Origin: Limnohabitans sp. Jir61
GTDB lineage: Bacteria > Pseudomonadota > Gammaproteobacteria > Burkholderiales > Burkholderiaceae_C
Reading direction: 5' to 3'
Assembly (NCBI RefSeq): GCF_003063545.1
Contig: NZ_NESD01000003.1
Span: 124,001-188,000 of the forward strand
DNA length: 64,000 nt
Position 1 is the stretch's first letter; each line of letters starts with the position of its first letter. Shown piece after piece: positions 32,908 through 41,435 of this stretch. A program made the position numbers and the translations under genes. The notes under the pieces are model-generated. The model was given only the letters and a program-made list of their open reading frames with translations. It had not been told where the DNA came from and did not search any database.

Positions 32908-34047
32908 ATGAGCACACCCACTATTTCCGAGCCTTTGGCCACATCTCCCCACATGTCTTTGCATCCTCCCATCGAATGGGCTCAGCCCGAACGCCAAGCC
33001 GCCTTTCATCAATGGCTAGAAGCCCAAGCCAGCGCCCACGGCGTGCTGCCCGTCACTGTGCGAGCCGCCTCGGCAGATGCCAGCTTTCGGCGCTATTTCC
33101 GTGTCGATACAGCTCAAGGTTCGTGCATCGTGATGGATGCGCCGCCCGATAAAGAAAATTGCGAGCCCTTTGTACGCATCGCCCGCCTGATGCTCGACGC
33201 AGGCTTGTATGCCCCGCGCATCTTGGCGTGGGATGAGCCCCAGGGCTTCATGTTGCTGGACGACATTGGCTCGCAAACCATGATGGACGTCATCAACCGT
33301 GACGACCCGCAAGCCAACCACGGCTTGTACATGCGTGCGGTGGATGCGCTGTTGATGCTGCAACAAAGTAGCCGCCCCGGCGTGTTGCCTGCGTATGACG
33401 AGGCCTTGTTGCAGCGCGAACTGTCGCTGTTCCCTGACTGGTACCTCACCCAGCACCGCCAACTGCAAATCGACAGTACCCAGCGCGAAATGTTGGACAA
33501 AACCTTCCAAACCATCGTGCAACGCAACCTGGCCGCACCCAGTGTGTACGTGCACCGCGACTTCATGCCGCGAAATTTGATGATGCCGCATGACCCAGCT
33601 GAGCAACGCTTGGGCGTGCTCGACTTCCAAGACGCGGTCTATGGCCCCGTGACCTACGACATCGCCAGCCTCATGCGCGACGCGTTTTTGACGTGGGAAG
33701 AAGACGTGGTTTTGGACGTGACCATTCGCTATTGGGAACGTGCCCGCAAACTCGGCCTGATGGACTTTGAAGACTGGCACAACGATTTCGGTGCGTTCTA
33801 CCGCGCCGTAGAGTGGATGGGCCTGCAACGCCACCTCAAAGTGGCTGGCATCTTTGCGCGCCTCACCTTACGCGACGGCAAGCCCAAGTACTTGGCCGAT
33901 GCGCCGCGCTTCATCAACTACATCCGTTCCACCGCCAGCCGCTACACAGAGCTGACGCCCCTGCTGCGTTTGATTGACAAGATTGAAGGCACAGAGCCCG
34001 CCATCAGCTTGGCCTTCCCACGCCTCACGCCCGGCGGGCGGGGCTAA
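32908..34047 (+). CDS. amgK: Cell-wall amino-sugar kinase AmgK
   Basis: 379 residues, aminoglycoside-phosphotransferase fold. The nucleotide region RAASADASFRRYFRV is near 60, the catalytic loop VYVHRDFMPRNLMM (HxD...N) is near 215, and the metal site VLDFQDAVYGPVTYDIASLM is near 238. AmgK phosphorylates MurNAc and GlcNAc at C1 in peptidoglycan recycling. The position divergent to lptD matches Pseudomonas, where amgK-murU follow; here rsmE follows and MurU is at 20490. A later ATG (32953) could be the true start. Confidence 0.88.
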   Translation: MSTPTISEPLATSPHMSLHPPIEWAQPERQAAFHQWLEAQASAHGVLPVTVRAASADASFRRYFRVDTAQGSCIVMDAPPDKENCEPFVRIARLMLDAGLYAPRILAWDEPQGFMLLDDIGSQTMMDVINRDDPQANHGLYMRAVDALLMLQQSSRPGVLPAYDEALLQRELSLFPDWYLTQHRQLQIDSTQREMLDKTFQTIVQRNLAAPSVYVHRDFMPRNLMMPHDPAEQRLGVLDFQDAVYGPVTYDIASLMRDAFLTWEEDVVLDVTIRYWERARKLGLMDFEDWHNDFGAFYRAVEWMGLQRHLKVAGIFARLTLRDGKPKYLADAPRFINYIRSTASRYTELTPLLRLIDKIEGTEPAISLAFPRLTPGGRG

Positions 34048-34049
34048 GG

Positions 34050-34793
34050 ATGGCCCGCTTTTATTGCCCGCTGCCTTTGGTGTCTGGCCAAGTGGTGGAT
34101 TTGCCACCGACGGCTGCCCGTCATGTGCAAGTGCTGCGCATGCAGCCCGGCCATACCTTGACCCTGTTCAACGGCGAAGGCGGCGAGTTCAGCGCCGAAG
34201 TGCAACACATGGGCCGCAGTGATGTGCGTGTGGTCGTGGGCGAGCACCGAGACGTGGAGTGCGAAGCCGTGTGCCAAGTGCACCTCGCCGTGGGTATGCC
34301 TGCCAATGAGCGCATGGATTGGCTGGTGGAAAAAGCCACCGAGCTGGGCGTGCATCGCATCACCCCCTTGATGACCGAGCGCAGCGTGATTCGCCTGACG
34401 GGCGAACGCGCGGAGAAGAAACAAGCACATTGGCAGGCTGTGGCTGCAAGCGCGAGCGAGCAGTGTGGCCGCAATCGTGTGCCTGTGATTGACGCGCCTG
34501 AGCGTTTAGAGGCTTGGTTGGCGCGACAAACCGCTCAGGCGGATAGGGTGCATGGGGTGTTGTCGCTGCACGCGAGTACGCAGCCTTTGACCACCATGCA
34601 CGGTGGAGCAGTTGCTGCCAAGACTTGGGTGCTGCTGAACGGCCCAGAGGGTGGCTTGACCGATGCAGAAGATGCCGCAGCCCGTGCCAAAGGCTTTGTG
34701 GCGTTAAGTTTGGGCGACCGCGTGCTACGCGCTGAAACAGCCGCTCTAGGTGCTTTGACCCTGCTGACTTTGGCGCAGCCTAGCGTTAGCTAG
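34050..34793 (+). CDS. rsmE: 16S rRNA m3U1498 methyltransferase
   Basis: 247 residues, SPOUT family. It starts MARFYCPLPLVSGQ and has an N-terminal PUA-like domain. The knotted SAM site is formed by LLNGPEGGLTDAEDAAA and LSLGDRVLRAETAALGAL at the C-terminus. It methylates U1498 of 16S rRNA in the assembled 30S subunit. It begins two bases after the amgK stop, so the two are co-translated. Confidence 0.94.
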   Translation: MARFYCPLPLVSGQVVDLPPTAARHVQVLRMQPGHTLTLFNGEGGEFSAEVQHMGRSDVRVVVGEHRDVECEAVCQVHLAVGMPANERMDWLVEKATELGVHRITPLMTERSVIRLTGERAEKKQAHWQAVAASASEQCGRNRVPVIDAPERLEAWLARQTAQADRVHGVLSLHASTQPLTTMHGGAVAAKTWVLLNGPEGGLTDAEDAAARAKGFVALSLGDRVLRAETAALGALTLLTLAQPSVS

Positions 34794-34877
34794 AAGCGTC
34801 CCACGGCCCTAGCGTCCCAAGGCTGCGAAGGCGCTGTGGTTGTGGCCTGTGTAGGAGGCCGCTAGGTAAATAGACGT

Positions 34878-35459
34878 TTATGAGCGCTCAAACTTAAACA
34901 CGGCCGTCCCTGCCATCAAGTTTGGCCACATATCCACGCGTTGGCCATCTTGCAGGCCAAAGGCGCGCGTCACTTGCAAACCATTTTTCTCAGCCAGCAC
35001 TTCAAAGTCTTTGAACGTGCCAACACGGATATTGGGCGTGTCGTACCACTGGTAGGGCAAGCGCTTGGTCACGGGCATGCGCCCTTGCAAAATGCTCAGG
35101 CGGTTGGGCCAGTGGCCAAAGTTGGGGAAGGCGACGATACCGGTTTTGCCCACGCGTGCGGTTTCGCGCAGCATGGTTTCGGCGTTGCGCAAGTGTTGTA
35201 AGGTGTCGATTTGCAGCACCACATCAAACGATTGGTCGGCAAACACGCTCAAGCCCAAATCGAGGTTGAGTTGCAGCACGTTCACGCCACGTTGCACGCA
35301 GGCGTGCACATTGGTGTCGTCTAGCTCCACGCCGTAACCGGTGCAGCCTTTGTGTTGTTGCAAGTGGGCCAGCAAAGCGCCGTCGCCACAGCCGAGGTCG
35401 AGCACGCGGCTGCCTTGGGGCACGAGGGCGGCAATGGCTTTCAAGTTGTCGTGGGTCAT
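34878..35459 (-). CDS. metW: Methionine biosynthesis protein MetW
   Basis: 193 residues with a class I SAM-binding fold: motif [18 protein letters not shown] (about 18-34), then [18 protein letters not shown]. In several proteobacteria MetW binds MetX and is needed for homoserine acylation. Its start overlaps the metX stop by four bases. Confidence 0.94.
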   Translation of the reverse strand: MTHDNLKAIAALVPQGSRVLDLGCGDGALLAHLQQHKGCTGYGVELDDTNVHACVQRGVNVLQLNLDLGLSVFADQSFDVVLQIDTLQHLRNAETMLRETARVGKTGIVAFPNFGHWPNRLSILQGRMPVTKRLPYQWYDTPNIRVGTFKDFEVLAEKNGLQVTRAFGLQDGQRVDMWPNLMAGTAVFKFERS

Positions 35460-36652
35460 GCGGCAACTCCGGTGTGTGCGATTTGAGCCACTGGCGTGGC
35501 CAGTTCATCGTTGATGCGCGTGAAGTAAGAGCGCACCACATTCATGTAGCGGGCGTCGTCCAGCAAGAACGCATCGTGGCCATGCGGCGCGTCAATTTCG
35601 GCGTAGCTCACATCGCGTTGGTTGTTGAGCAAGGCTTGCACCATCTCGCGGCTGCGTGCGGGTGAGAAGCGCCAATCGGTGGTGAAGCTCACCAACAGAA
35701 ACTTAGCGGCTGTGCGCGCAAATGCTGCCGACAAATCGCCGCCGTAGGTGCGTGCAGGGTCAAAGTAGTCCAGCGCACGGGTGATGAGCAAATAGGTGTT
35801 GGCATCAAAGTACTCGCTGAACTTGTCGCCTTGGTAGCGCAGGTAGCTTTCGATTTGAAACTCCACGTCTTGCGTGGAGTACTTGTAGCCCGTGGCGCTG
35901 CCAACGACTGCATCACGTAACTCTCTACCGAATTTCTCGTTCATCACATCGTCGCTCAGATACGTGATGTGGCCCACCATGCGGGCGATGCGCAAGCCGC
36001 GTTGCGGCACAACGCCGTGCTCATAAAAGTGGCCGCCATGAAAGTCAGGGTCGGTCACGATGGCGCGACGCGCCACTTCGTTGAAGGCGATGTTCTCAGC
36101 CGTCAGGTTGGGCGCACTTGCCACCACCACGGCGTGTCGCACGCGGTCTGGGTATTGCAGCGTCCAACTCAGCGCTTGCATGCCGCCCAAGCTGCCACCC
36201 AAAACGGCGGCGAGTTGGGTGATGCCCAATCGGTCGAGCAACAAGGCTTGTGCGTTCACCCAGTCTTCCACCGTCACCACGGGGAAGTCCGCGCCGTACA
36301 CCTTGCCCGTGTCGGGGTGGGTGTGCATGGGGCCGGTCGAACCAAAGCAAGAGCCAAGGTTGTTCACGCCAATCACAAAGAAGTGGTTGGTGTCCACAGG
36401 CTTGCCTGGGCCAATCATGTTGTCCCACCAGCCTTCGCTCTTGTCTTGGCCTTCGTACACACCAGCGACGTGGTGCGAGGCGTTAAGCGCGTGGCACACC
36501 AGCACCGCGTTGGAGCGGTCAGCATTGAGCGTGCCGTAGGTCTCGTAGGCCAGCGTGTAGTCGCGCACACTTGCGCCACTTTGCAGCTGCAAGGCTTCCG
36601 CAAAGTGCATCGCTTGCGGCGTGGCAATCATGGGTTTGGCGTGGACGGTCAT
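35456..36652 (-). CDS. metX: Homoserine O-acyltransferase MetX
   Basis: 398 residues, alpha/beta-hydrolase fold. The nucleophile elbow is [12 protein letters not shown] (Ser near 155); the catalytic Asp is in [10 protein letters not shown] and the His in [16 protein letters not shown]. In betaproteobacteria with an adjacent metW the donor is usually succinyl-CoA; acetyl-CoA is the alternative and sequence alone does not settle it. It opens the methionine branch. A TTG at 36658 is two codons upstream of the preferred ATG. It starts seven bases after the topB stop on the same strand. Confidence 0.94.
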   Translation of the reverse strand: MTVHAKPMIATPQAMHFAEALQLQSGASVRDYTLAYETYGTLNADRSNAVLVCHALNASHHVAGVYEGQDKSEGWWDNMIGPGKPVDTNHFFVIGVNNLGSCFGSTGPMHTHPDTGKVYGADFPVVTVEDWVNAQALLLDRLGITQLAAVLGGSLGGMQALSWTLQYPDRVRHAVVVASAPNLTAENIAFNEVARRAIVTDPDFHGGHFYEHGVVPQRGLRIARMVGHITYLSDDVMNEKFGRELRDAVVGSATGYKYSTQDVEFQIESYLRYQGDKFSEYFDANTYLLITRALDYFDPARTYGGDLSAAFARTAAKFLLVSFTTDWRFSPARSREMVQALLNNQRDVSYAEIDAPHGHDAFLLDDARYMNVVRSYFTRINDELATPVAQIAHTGVAA

Positions 36653-36658
36653 GCTCAA

Positions 36659-39616
36659 TTACTCGCCGATGGGTCGCAGGTGTTTGCCAGCAATGCCTGC
36701 CAGTTCAAACATGGTGACTTGGTCTTTGCCGAACACGGGTTTGAGTTTGGCGTCCGCGTTGATGGCGCGTTTGTTGGTGGCGTCTTGCAAGCCGTTGGCC
36801 TTGATGTAGTCCCACAGCTTTTTGATCACCTCGGTGCGGGCCACGGCTTCTGCGCCAATCACGTTGGCTAGGTCAGCGCTGGGCAGATAGCCCGCGGTGA
36901 CTTTGCGTGGTGCTTTGGGCTTGGCTACTTTTTCGGCTTTTGCTTTGGTGGCCTTAGTCGTTTTAGCGGGTACTTTTTTACCAGCCGCTTTGATGAGCGC
37001 GTTGGTCGTGGGCGTCTTGCCGCCCTTGGGCGGGTACTTGCTCACGCGGGGTTCAAACGCAAAGTTCACCTTGCCGGCTTCGGCATCCCATTGCAAGAAG
37101 GCCTTGAACGAACGGCGTGTGCGCATGGACACAAACTTGTCGAGCAAGTCGGTTTTGCCCTCAGACAACAGCTTGGTCATTTGCTCACGCTCGACGGGCT
37201 GCTGCAAGATGATCTTGCCACTCTTAAAGTCGCAGCTCGGTGTGGCTTGTGCGTGCGTGGGCACAGCCTTGCTACACACGTAATTGCTGCCGTGTTCGTG
37301 AACGGGGCTGCCGCACTTGGGGCAGTTGCCCAAAGCGGGTGCATCACTGAACTCCACGATTTCGCCGGAGTCTGCGCCGTCATCACCGAAGTCGAATTCG
37401 AGTTTCCAGTTTTGGTCTTCCTCGCTGTACTTGAGGGCGATCTCAGCCGTGAACGGCCAGCCCGCTTTGGAGCGAAAGCCATCAAGTGGGCCAATCTTTT
37501 TGTTGGTCAAAAATTCTTCCACTTCAGCCGCATCAAACGTGCGGCCGCCCGGAATTTTGCTGATGGAGAAGCCACAACCTGCGCCGTTTTCGCCCGAGTC
37601 AGACGCGCTGCCGTCTTTGCCTACGCAGGCGTATCGACGGTAGTTTTCTTTCACCACGCCGCCGCACTTGGGGCAGGGTGTTTTGAGGGTGGCGTAGTCA
37701 CCGGGGATGGTGTCGCGGTCAAACTCTTTGGCCTTCTTGACGATGTGCTCAGTCATCTCGGCAATTTCGCGCATGAATTCTTCGCGGCTGAGTTGGCCGT
37801 GTTCCATGAGCGAGAGTTTGTGTTCCCAGCCGCCTGTGAGTTCGGGCTTGGACAACTCTTCCACGCCCAAGCCACGCAGCAGCGTGAACAGCTGGAAGGC
37901 TTTGGCGGTGGGAATCATCTCGCGGCCATCGCGGATGATGTATTTCTCATTCAACAAGCCTTCGATGATGGCCGCACGTGTGGCGGGTGTGCCCAAGCCT
38001 TTTTCTTGCATGGCTTCGCGGAACTCGTCGTCTTCCACCAGTTTGCCTGCGCCTTCCATCGCGCCCAGCAACGTGGCTTCGCTGTAGCGGGCAGGTGGGC
38101 GGGTTTTCAGGCCTTTGGCGTCGGCTGATTCGTTCTTAGCCGCTTCGCCTGCTTTCAAAGCGACGAGGGTTTTGCCGTCTTCTTCGTTGTCAGAGGCCTC
38201 TTGCGCGGCGTCTTTGCCGTACACGGCCATCCATCCGGCGTTGACCAACACTTTGCCTTCGGTGCGGAAGTTGTGCTCTTTGCCAGCGGCTTTGACTGTG
38301 CTGATGCGTGTGGTCACCATGTATTCAGCACTCGGGAAGAACACCGCCATGAAGCGGCGCACCACCAAGTCGTACAGCTTTTGTTCGGCTTCAGACAAAC
38401 CGCTAGGCGCTTGCAAGGTGGGGATGATCGCAAAGTGATCACTGACCTTTTTGTTGTCAAACACGCGTGGCAGTTTGCGCACGTAGTTGTTGTTCAGCGC
38501 GACGGTGGCGTGTTGTTCGAGGTGCTTCATGCCACTGTCGGCCAACATGGTGAAGGTGTCTTTCACTACCGACACGTAGTCTTCAGGCAAGTGGCGTGAA
38601 TCGGTACGAGGGTAGGTCAGCGCTTTGTGGCGCTCGTACAAACTTTGCGCGAGGGCCAAAGTGGTTTTGGCAGAGAAGCCAAAGCGGCCGTTGGCTTCGC
38701 GTTGTAGCGAGGTCAGGTCAAACAAACCGGGGCTGGCTTTGGTGGTGGGTTTGCTCTCTTCGGTGACGGTGGCTTGCTGGTTGCGCACGGCGTCAGCAAT
38801 GGCCAAGGCTTCGGCTTCGCTCCACACGCGGTCGTGTTTTTTCTCGCCGTCTTCGGCGTCTTTTTTGTGCTCGGGGTTGAACCACTTGGCGGGGTAAGCG
38901 CCTGCAGCAACTTGGAATGACGCGTGAATTTCCCAATAGTCGCGGCTGATGAACTTGCGAATTTGTTCTTCGCGCTCCACCACCACCGACAGCGTAGGCG
39001 TTTGCACACGGCCCACGGTGGTCAAGAAGAAGCCACCCTCGCGTGAGTTGAAGGCAGTCAAGGCACGCGTGCCGTTGATACCCACCAGCCAGTCGGCTTC
39101 CGAACGGCTGCGTGCTGCGTCGGCCAAGCCTTGCATTTGTTGTTGGGTCCGTAAAGAGTCAAAACCATCACGAATGGCTTGCGGCGTCATCGACTGCAAC
39201 CACAGGCGCTTCACAGGTTTGTCGAGTGGCTTTTTGCCGCCTGCGTACTGCTCGATCAAACGGAAGATCAATTCACCTTCGCGGCCCGCGTCACAGGCAT
39301 TGATGAGGGCAGTCACGTCTTTGCGCTTGGCCAGCTTCACCACCGCGTTCAAGCGGCTCTTGGTTTTCTCGACGGGCTTCAAGTCGAAGAAGGGTGGGAT
39401 CACGGGCAGGTTGGCAAAGCTCCACTTGCCGCGCTTGACGTCGAATTCTTCGGGCGCTTGGATTTCCACCAAATGGCCCACGGCACTGGAGACGACATAG
39501 GTGTCGCTCTCAAAGTGATCGTCGTGTTTTTCGAACTTCCCCGCCACAGGCGTGAGTGCGCGCACGATGTCTTGCGCGACCGAAGGTTTTTCGGCAATCA
39601 CGAGGGTTTTGCTCAT
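36659..39616 (-). CDS. topB: DNA topoisomerase III with C-terminal SWIB domain
   Basis: 985 residues. It is a type IA topoisomerase that relaxes and decatenates DNA. The N-terminal TOPRIM domain (KTLVIAEKPSVAQDIVRAL, DAGREGELIFRLI) is followed by the catalytic core, with the active-site Tyr in ALTYPRTDSRHLPEDY. Two Cys-rich finger regions start at CPKCGGVVKENY and CPKCGSPVHEHG. Beyond the usual TopB end comes a Lys/Ala-rich linker (about 871-909), then a SWIB/MDM2-type domain (about 910-985, RTEVIKKLWDYIKANGLQD and VTMFELAGIAGKHL). E. coli TopB has 653 residues and neither addition. ATG 39616 has an AGGAAC site. Confidence 0.93.
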   Translation of the reverse strand: MSKTLVIAEKPSVAQDIVRALTPVAGKFEKHDDHFESDTYVVSSAVGHLVEIQAPEEFDVKRGKWSFANLPVIPPFFDLKPVEKTKSRLNAVVKLAKRKDVTALINACDAGREGELIFRLIEQYAGGKKPLDKPVKRLWLQSMTPQAIRDGFDSLRTQQQMQGLADAARSRSEADWLVGINGTRALTAFNSREGGFFLTTVGRVQTPTLSVVVEREEQIRKFISRDYWEIHASFQVAAGAYPAKWFNPEHKKDAEDGEKKHDRVWSEAEALAIADAVRNQQATVTEESKPTTKASPGLFDLTSLQREANGRFGFSAKTTLALAQSLYERHKALTYPRTDSRHLPEDYVSVVKDTFTMLADSGMKHLEQHATVALNNNYVRKLPRVFDNKKVSDHFAIIPTLQAPSGLSEAEQKLYDLVVRRFMAVFFPSAEYMVTTRISTVKAAGKEHNFRTEGKVLVNAGWMAVYGKDAAQEASDNEEDGKTLVALKAGEAAKNESADAKGLKTRPPARYSEATLLGAMEGAGKLVEDDEFREAMQEKGLGTPATRAAIIEGLLNEKYIIRDGREMIPTAKAFQLFTLLRGLGVEELSKPELTGGWEHKLSLMEHGQLSREEFMREIAEMTEHIVKKAKEFDRDTIPGDYATLKTPCPKCGGVVKENYRRYACVGKDGSASDSGENGAGCGFSISKIPGGRTFDAAEVEEFLTNKKIGPLDGFRSKAGWPFTAEIALKYSEEDQNWKLEFDFGDDGADSGEIVEFSDAPALGNCPKCGSPVHEHGSNYVCSKAVPTHAQATPSCDFKSGKIILQQPVEREQMTKLLSEGKTDLLDKFVSMRTRRSFKAFLQWDAEAGKVNFAFEPRVSKYPPKGGKTPTTNALIKAAGKKVPAKTTKATKAKAEKVAKPKAPRKVTAGYLPSADLANVIGAEAVARTEVIKKLWDYIKANGLQDATNKRAINADAKLKPVFGKDQVTMFELAGIAGKHLRPIGE

Positions 39617-39657
39617 TTCAAAGTTCCTTAAAAACTGACCACTACAATTCGTTCTCT

Positions 39658-39704
39658 CGCGTGCGCACGCGCGCCCATGCGCGCGCACGCACATGCGTAC
39701 GTAT
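39658..39704. promoter_or_regulatory. 47-bp alternating purine-pyrimidine tract (Z-DNA prone)
   Basis: Between the divergent topB and SET genes, bases 39658-39674 and 39676-39704 alternate strictly between pyrimidine and purine, mostly CG and CA/TG steps; base 39675 breaks the pattern. Such tracts flip to left-handed Z-DNA under negative supercoiling. The tract must overlap or adjoin both promoters, and one of the genes encodes a topoisomerase. Confidence 0.8.
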
Positions 39705-39725
39705 TAAAGTTAACAGAAAAATTCA

Positions 39726-40343
39726 GTGTCCAAAAAATCTCTTGCCCAAGCCCCCGCGCCCATCCAAGGCCGTCGCATTCAAACCCGTCGCTCAGGCGTG
39801 CATGGCAAGGGCGTTTTCGCACTGACAGACTTCGCCAAAGGCGAGACCATCATTGAGTACGTGGGCGAGATCATCAGCTGGAAAGAGGCGCTGCGCCGCC
39901 ACCCGCACGATCCCACCGACCCCAACCACACGTTTTACTTTCACATCGATGAAAAGCATGTGATTGACGCCAAGTACGGCGGCAACTCGTCGCGTTGGAT
40001 CAACCACTCATGCAAGCCCAGCTGCGAGCCAGATGAAGAAAACGGCCGCGTGTTCATCAAAGCCATCCGCGACATCAAGGCCGGCGAAGAACTGAACTAC
40101 GACTACGGCTTGGTCATCGACGCGCCCATGACCAAAGAGCTCAAGCTCGAATACCCCTGCTGGTGTGGCGCGAAAAAGTGCCGTGGCACTTTGTTGTCTT
40201 CCACCTCGGAGTTCCCGAAGGACGACAAGCACAAGGCAAAAAAGGCAGACAAGCCCAAAAGCAAACCAGCTAATGCCAAAGATAAGGACGACAAAAAGAA
40301 GTCGGCCAAGAAAGCCGACAAGGCCAAATCTAAAAAGGCCTGA
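39726..40343 (+). CDS. SET-domain protein lysine methyltransferase, lysine-rich tail
   Basis: 205 residues. The SET domain (about 15-140) has HGKGVFALTDFAKGETIIEY, the SAM/pseudoknot motif RWINHSCKPSC (90-100) and ELNYDYG (122-128) with the catalytic Tyr. The post-SET zinc motif is CWCGAKKC (145-152, C-x-C-x4-C). The last 42 residues are about half Lys, with Ala, Asp, Ser and Pro, like a histone H1 tail. SET enzymes methylate protein lysines; bacterial examples are known in Chlamydia, Legionella and Bacillus. It starts with GTG and no strong ribosome site. It is divergent from topB-SWIB and five bases ahead of birA. Confidence 0.92.
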   Translation: MSKKSLAQAPAPIQGRRIQTRRSGVHGKGVFALTDFAKGETIIEYVGEIISWKEALRRHPHDPTDPNHTFYFHIDEKHVIDAKYGGNSSRWINHSCKPSCEPDEENGRVFIKAIRDIKAGEELNYDYGLVIDAPMTKELKLEYPCWCGAKKCRGTLLSSTSEFPKDDKHKAKKADKPKSKPANAKDKDDKKKSAKKADKAKSKKA

Positions 40344-40348
40344 GCCGC

Positions 40349-41149
40349 ATGATCTGGCCCGCTGAAGACCTCTGGCTTGCGATGGTTGCTTTGCAGCCAG
40401 GCTTGACGGTCGAGGTGCTGCCAGAGATTGATTCCACCAACACCGAGCTCATGCGCCGCGCACGCGCTGGCCAAACCGAACCCGTGCTGCTGGTGGCCGA
40501 AACCCAAACCGCAGGCCGCGGCCGCTTAGGCCGCCAATGGCACGGTGAAGCTGGGCATTCACTGATGTTTTCGCTGGGGATGATGCTCAAACCTACCGAT
40601 TGGTCTGGCCTGTCCTTGGCCGTGGGCCTATCTCTGGCGCGGAGCCTAGATCCGCAGGGTGAGCTAGGCGTGCGCCTGAAGTGGCCCAACGACTTGTGGG
40701 TGAAGCGCCCTGATACCCCCACGGGCTGGGGCAAGTTGGTGGGCATCTTGATCGAGACGGCTTTGCCCACGGGCATGAGCTACAACGGTGAGCAAGGTCG
40801 TTATTGCGTGGTGGGCGTAGGCATCAACATCGCCCCGCCGGTGGCTGACGACTTGTCCACCGCGCCCTTGGGCCTGCAAGACCTGCAAAGTGGCATCACC
40901 GCACCCGAAGCTTTGATGAAGGTGGCAGAGCCCTTGTTAGCCACCTTGCTGGCGTTTGAACGCACAGGCTTTGCACCACTGCAAAATGCTTTCAATGCCC
41001 GCGATGCACTGAGCAACTTGAACGTCACCCTGAGCGATGGCCGTCACGGCGTGGCAAGGGGTGTGGATGCCACCGGCGCAATGCTGGTGCACACCGAACA
41101 AGGCCAAGAGGCCATCAGCAGCTCAGAGGTGAGCGTGCGGCCGGTTTAG
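40349..41149 (+). CDS. birA: Biotin-[acetyl-CoA-carboxylase] ligase
   Basis: 266 residues, without the N-terminal DNA-binding domain of E. coli BirA, so it is probably a pure ligase. Motifs: IDSTNTELMRRA near 28, biotin loop QTAGRGRLGRQWHG near 52, LKWPNDLWVK near 109 and VVGVGINI near 150. It attaches biotin to the carrier protein of acetyl-CoA carboxylase. In related genomes coaX (pantothenate kinase) usually follows; it is not present here. Confidence 0.95.
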   Translation: MIWPAEDLWLAMVALQPGLTVEVLPEIDSTNTELMRRARAGQTEPVLLVAETQTAGRGRLGRQWHGEAGHSLMFSLGMMLKPTDWSGLSLAVGLSLARSLDPQGELGVRLKWPNDLWVKRPDTPTGWGKLVGILIETALPTGMSYNGEQGRYCVVGVGINIAPPVADDLSTAPLGLQDLQSGITAPEALMKVAEPLLATLLAFERTGFAPLQNAFNARDALSNLNVTLSDGRHGVARGVDATGAMLVHTEQGQEAISSSEVSVRPV

Positions 41150-41177
41150 TGCCAATTCAACAAACGAAGGTGGTTTT

Positions 41178-41375
41178 ATGAAATCGAAATTCTTGCTGCG
41201 CAACGTGGTCTACGCCCTGGCCGCGATCAACCTTTTGTTCTGGTTGTGGAACGATGGTGGCTTGCGATTTTTAGGCTTAGGTCCAAAGCCCGTGCAGGAA
41301 CCGCATCGCGTAGAAAACCAAGTGGACCCAGATCTGTTGACCATCAAGCCAGCTGCGTCTGAGGCGACCCGTTAA
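41178..41375 (+). CDS. Small single-span membrane protein
   Basis: 65 residues: a short basic start MKSKFLLRN, one hydrophobic segment (about 10-25, VVYALAAINLLFWLW), then a Pro-rich periplasmic stretch EPHRVENQVDPDLLTIKP. The pattern transmembrane-EPxRxxxQxxPxxL is the N-terminal part of SPOR-domain proteins that lie near birA-coaX in related bacteria. Here the SPOR domain is missing, so this may be a shortened relict or a separate small protein. Function unknown. It is 28 bp after birA and precedes a terminator. Confidence 0.7.
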   Translation: MKSKFLLRNVVYALAAINLLFWLWNDGGLRFLGLGPKPVQEPHRVENQVDPDLLTIKPAASEATR

Positions 41376-41383
41376 TGCATAAA

Positions 41384-41418
41384 TAAAAAAGCCCAACGCA
41401 CACACATGCATTGGGCTT
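41384..41418 (-). terminator. Terminator downstream of ahpF
   Basis: Stem AAGCCCAA / TTGGGCTT with a longer imperfect extension. On the minus strand a T run follows, so it ends ahpF transcription, and it may also stop the birA operon from the other side. Confidence 0.75.
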
Positions 41419-41435
41419 GGCAGCTGACTTAACGA

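Noticed and set aside
33016-33834. 272-codon open frame on the minus strand
   Set aside because: Antisense shadow of amgK with no recognisable motif.
35969-36871. 300-codon open frame on the plus strand
   Set aside because: Antisense to metX and the end of topB; no motif, His/Val-rich composition.
37091-38128. 345-codon open frame on the plus strand
   Set aside because: Lies wholly antisense to topB, whose protein is clearly conserved. It shows no domain and its length follows from codon bias.
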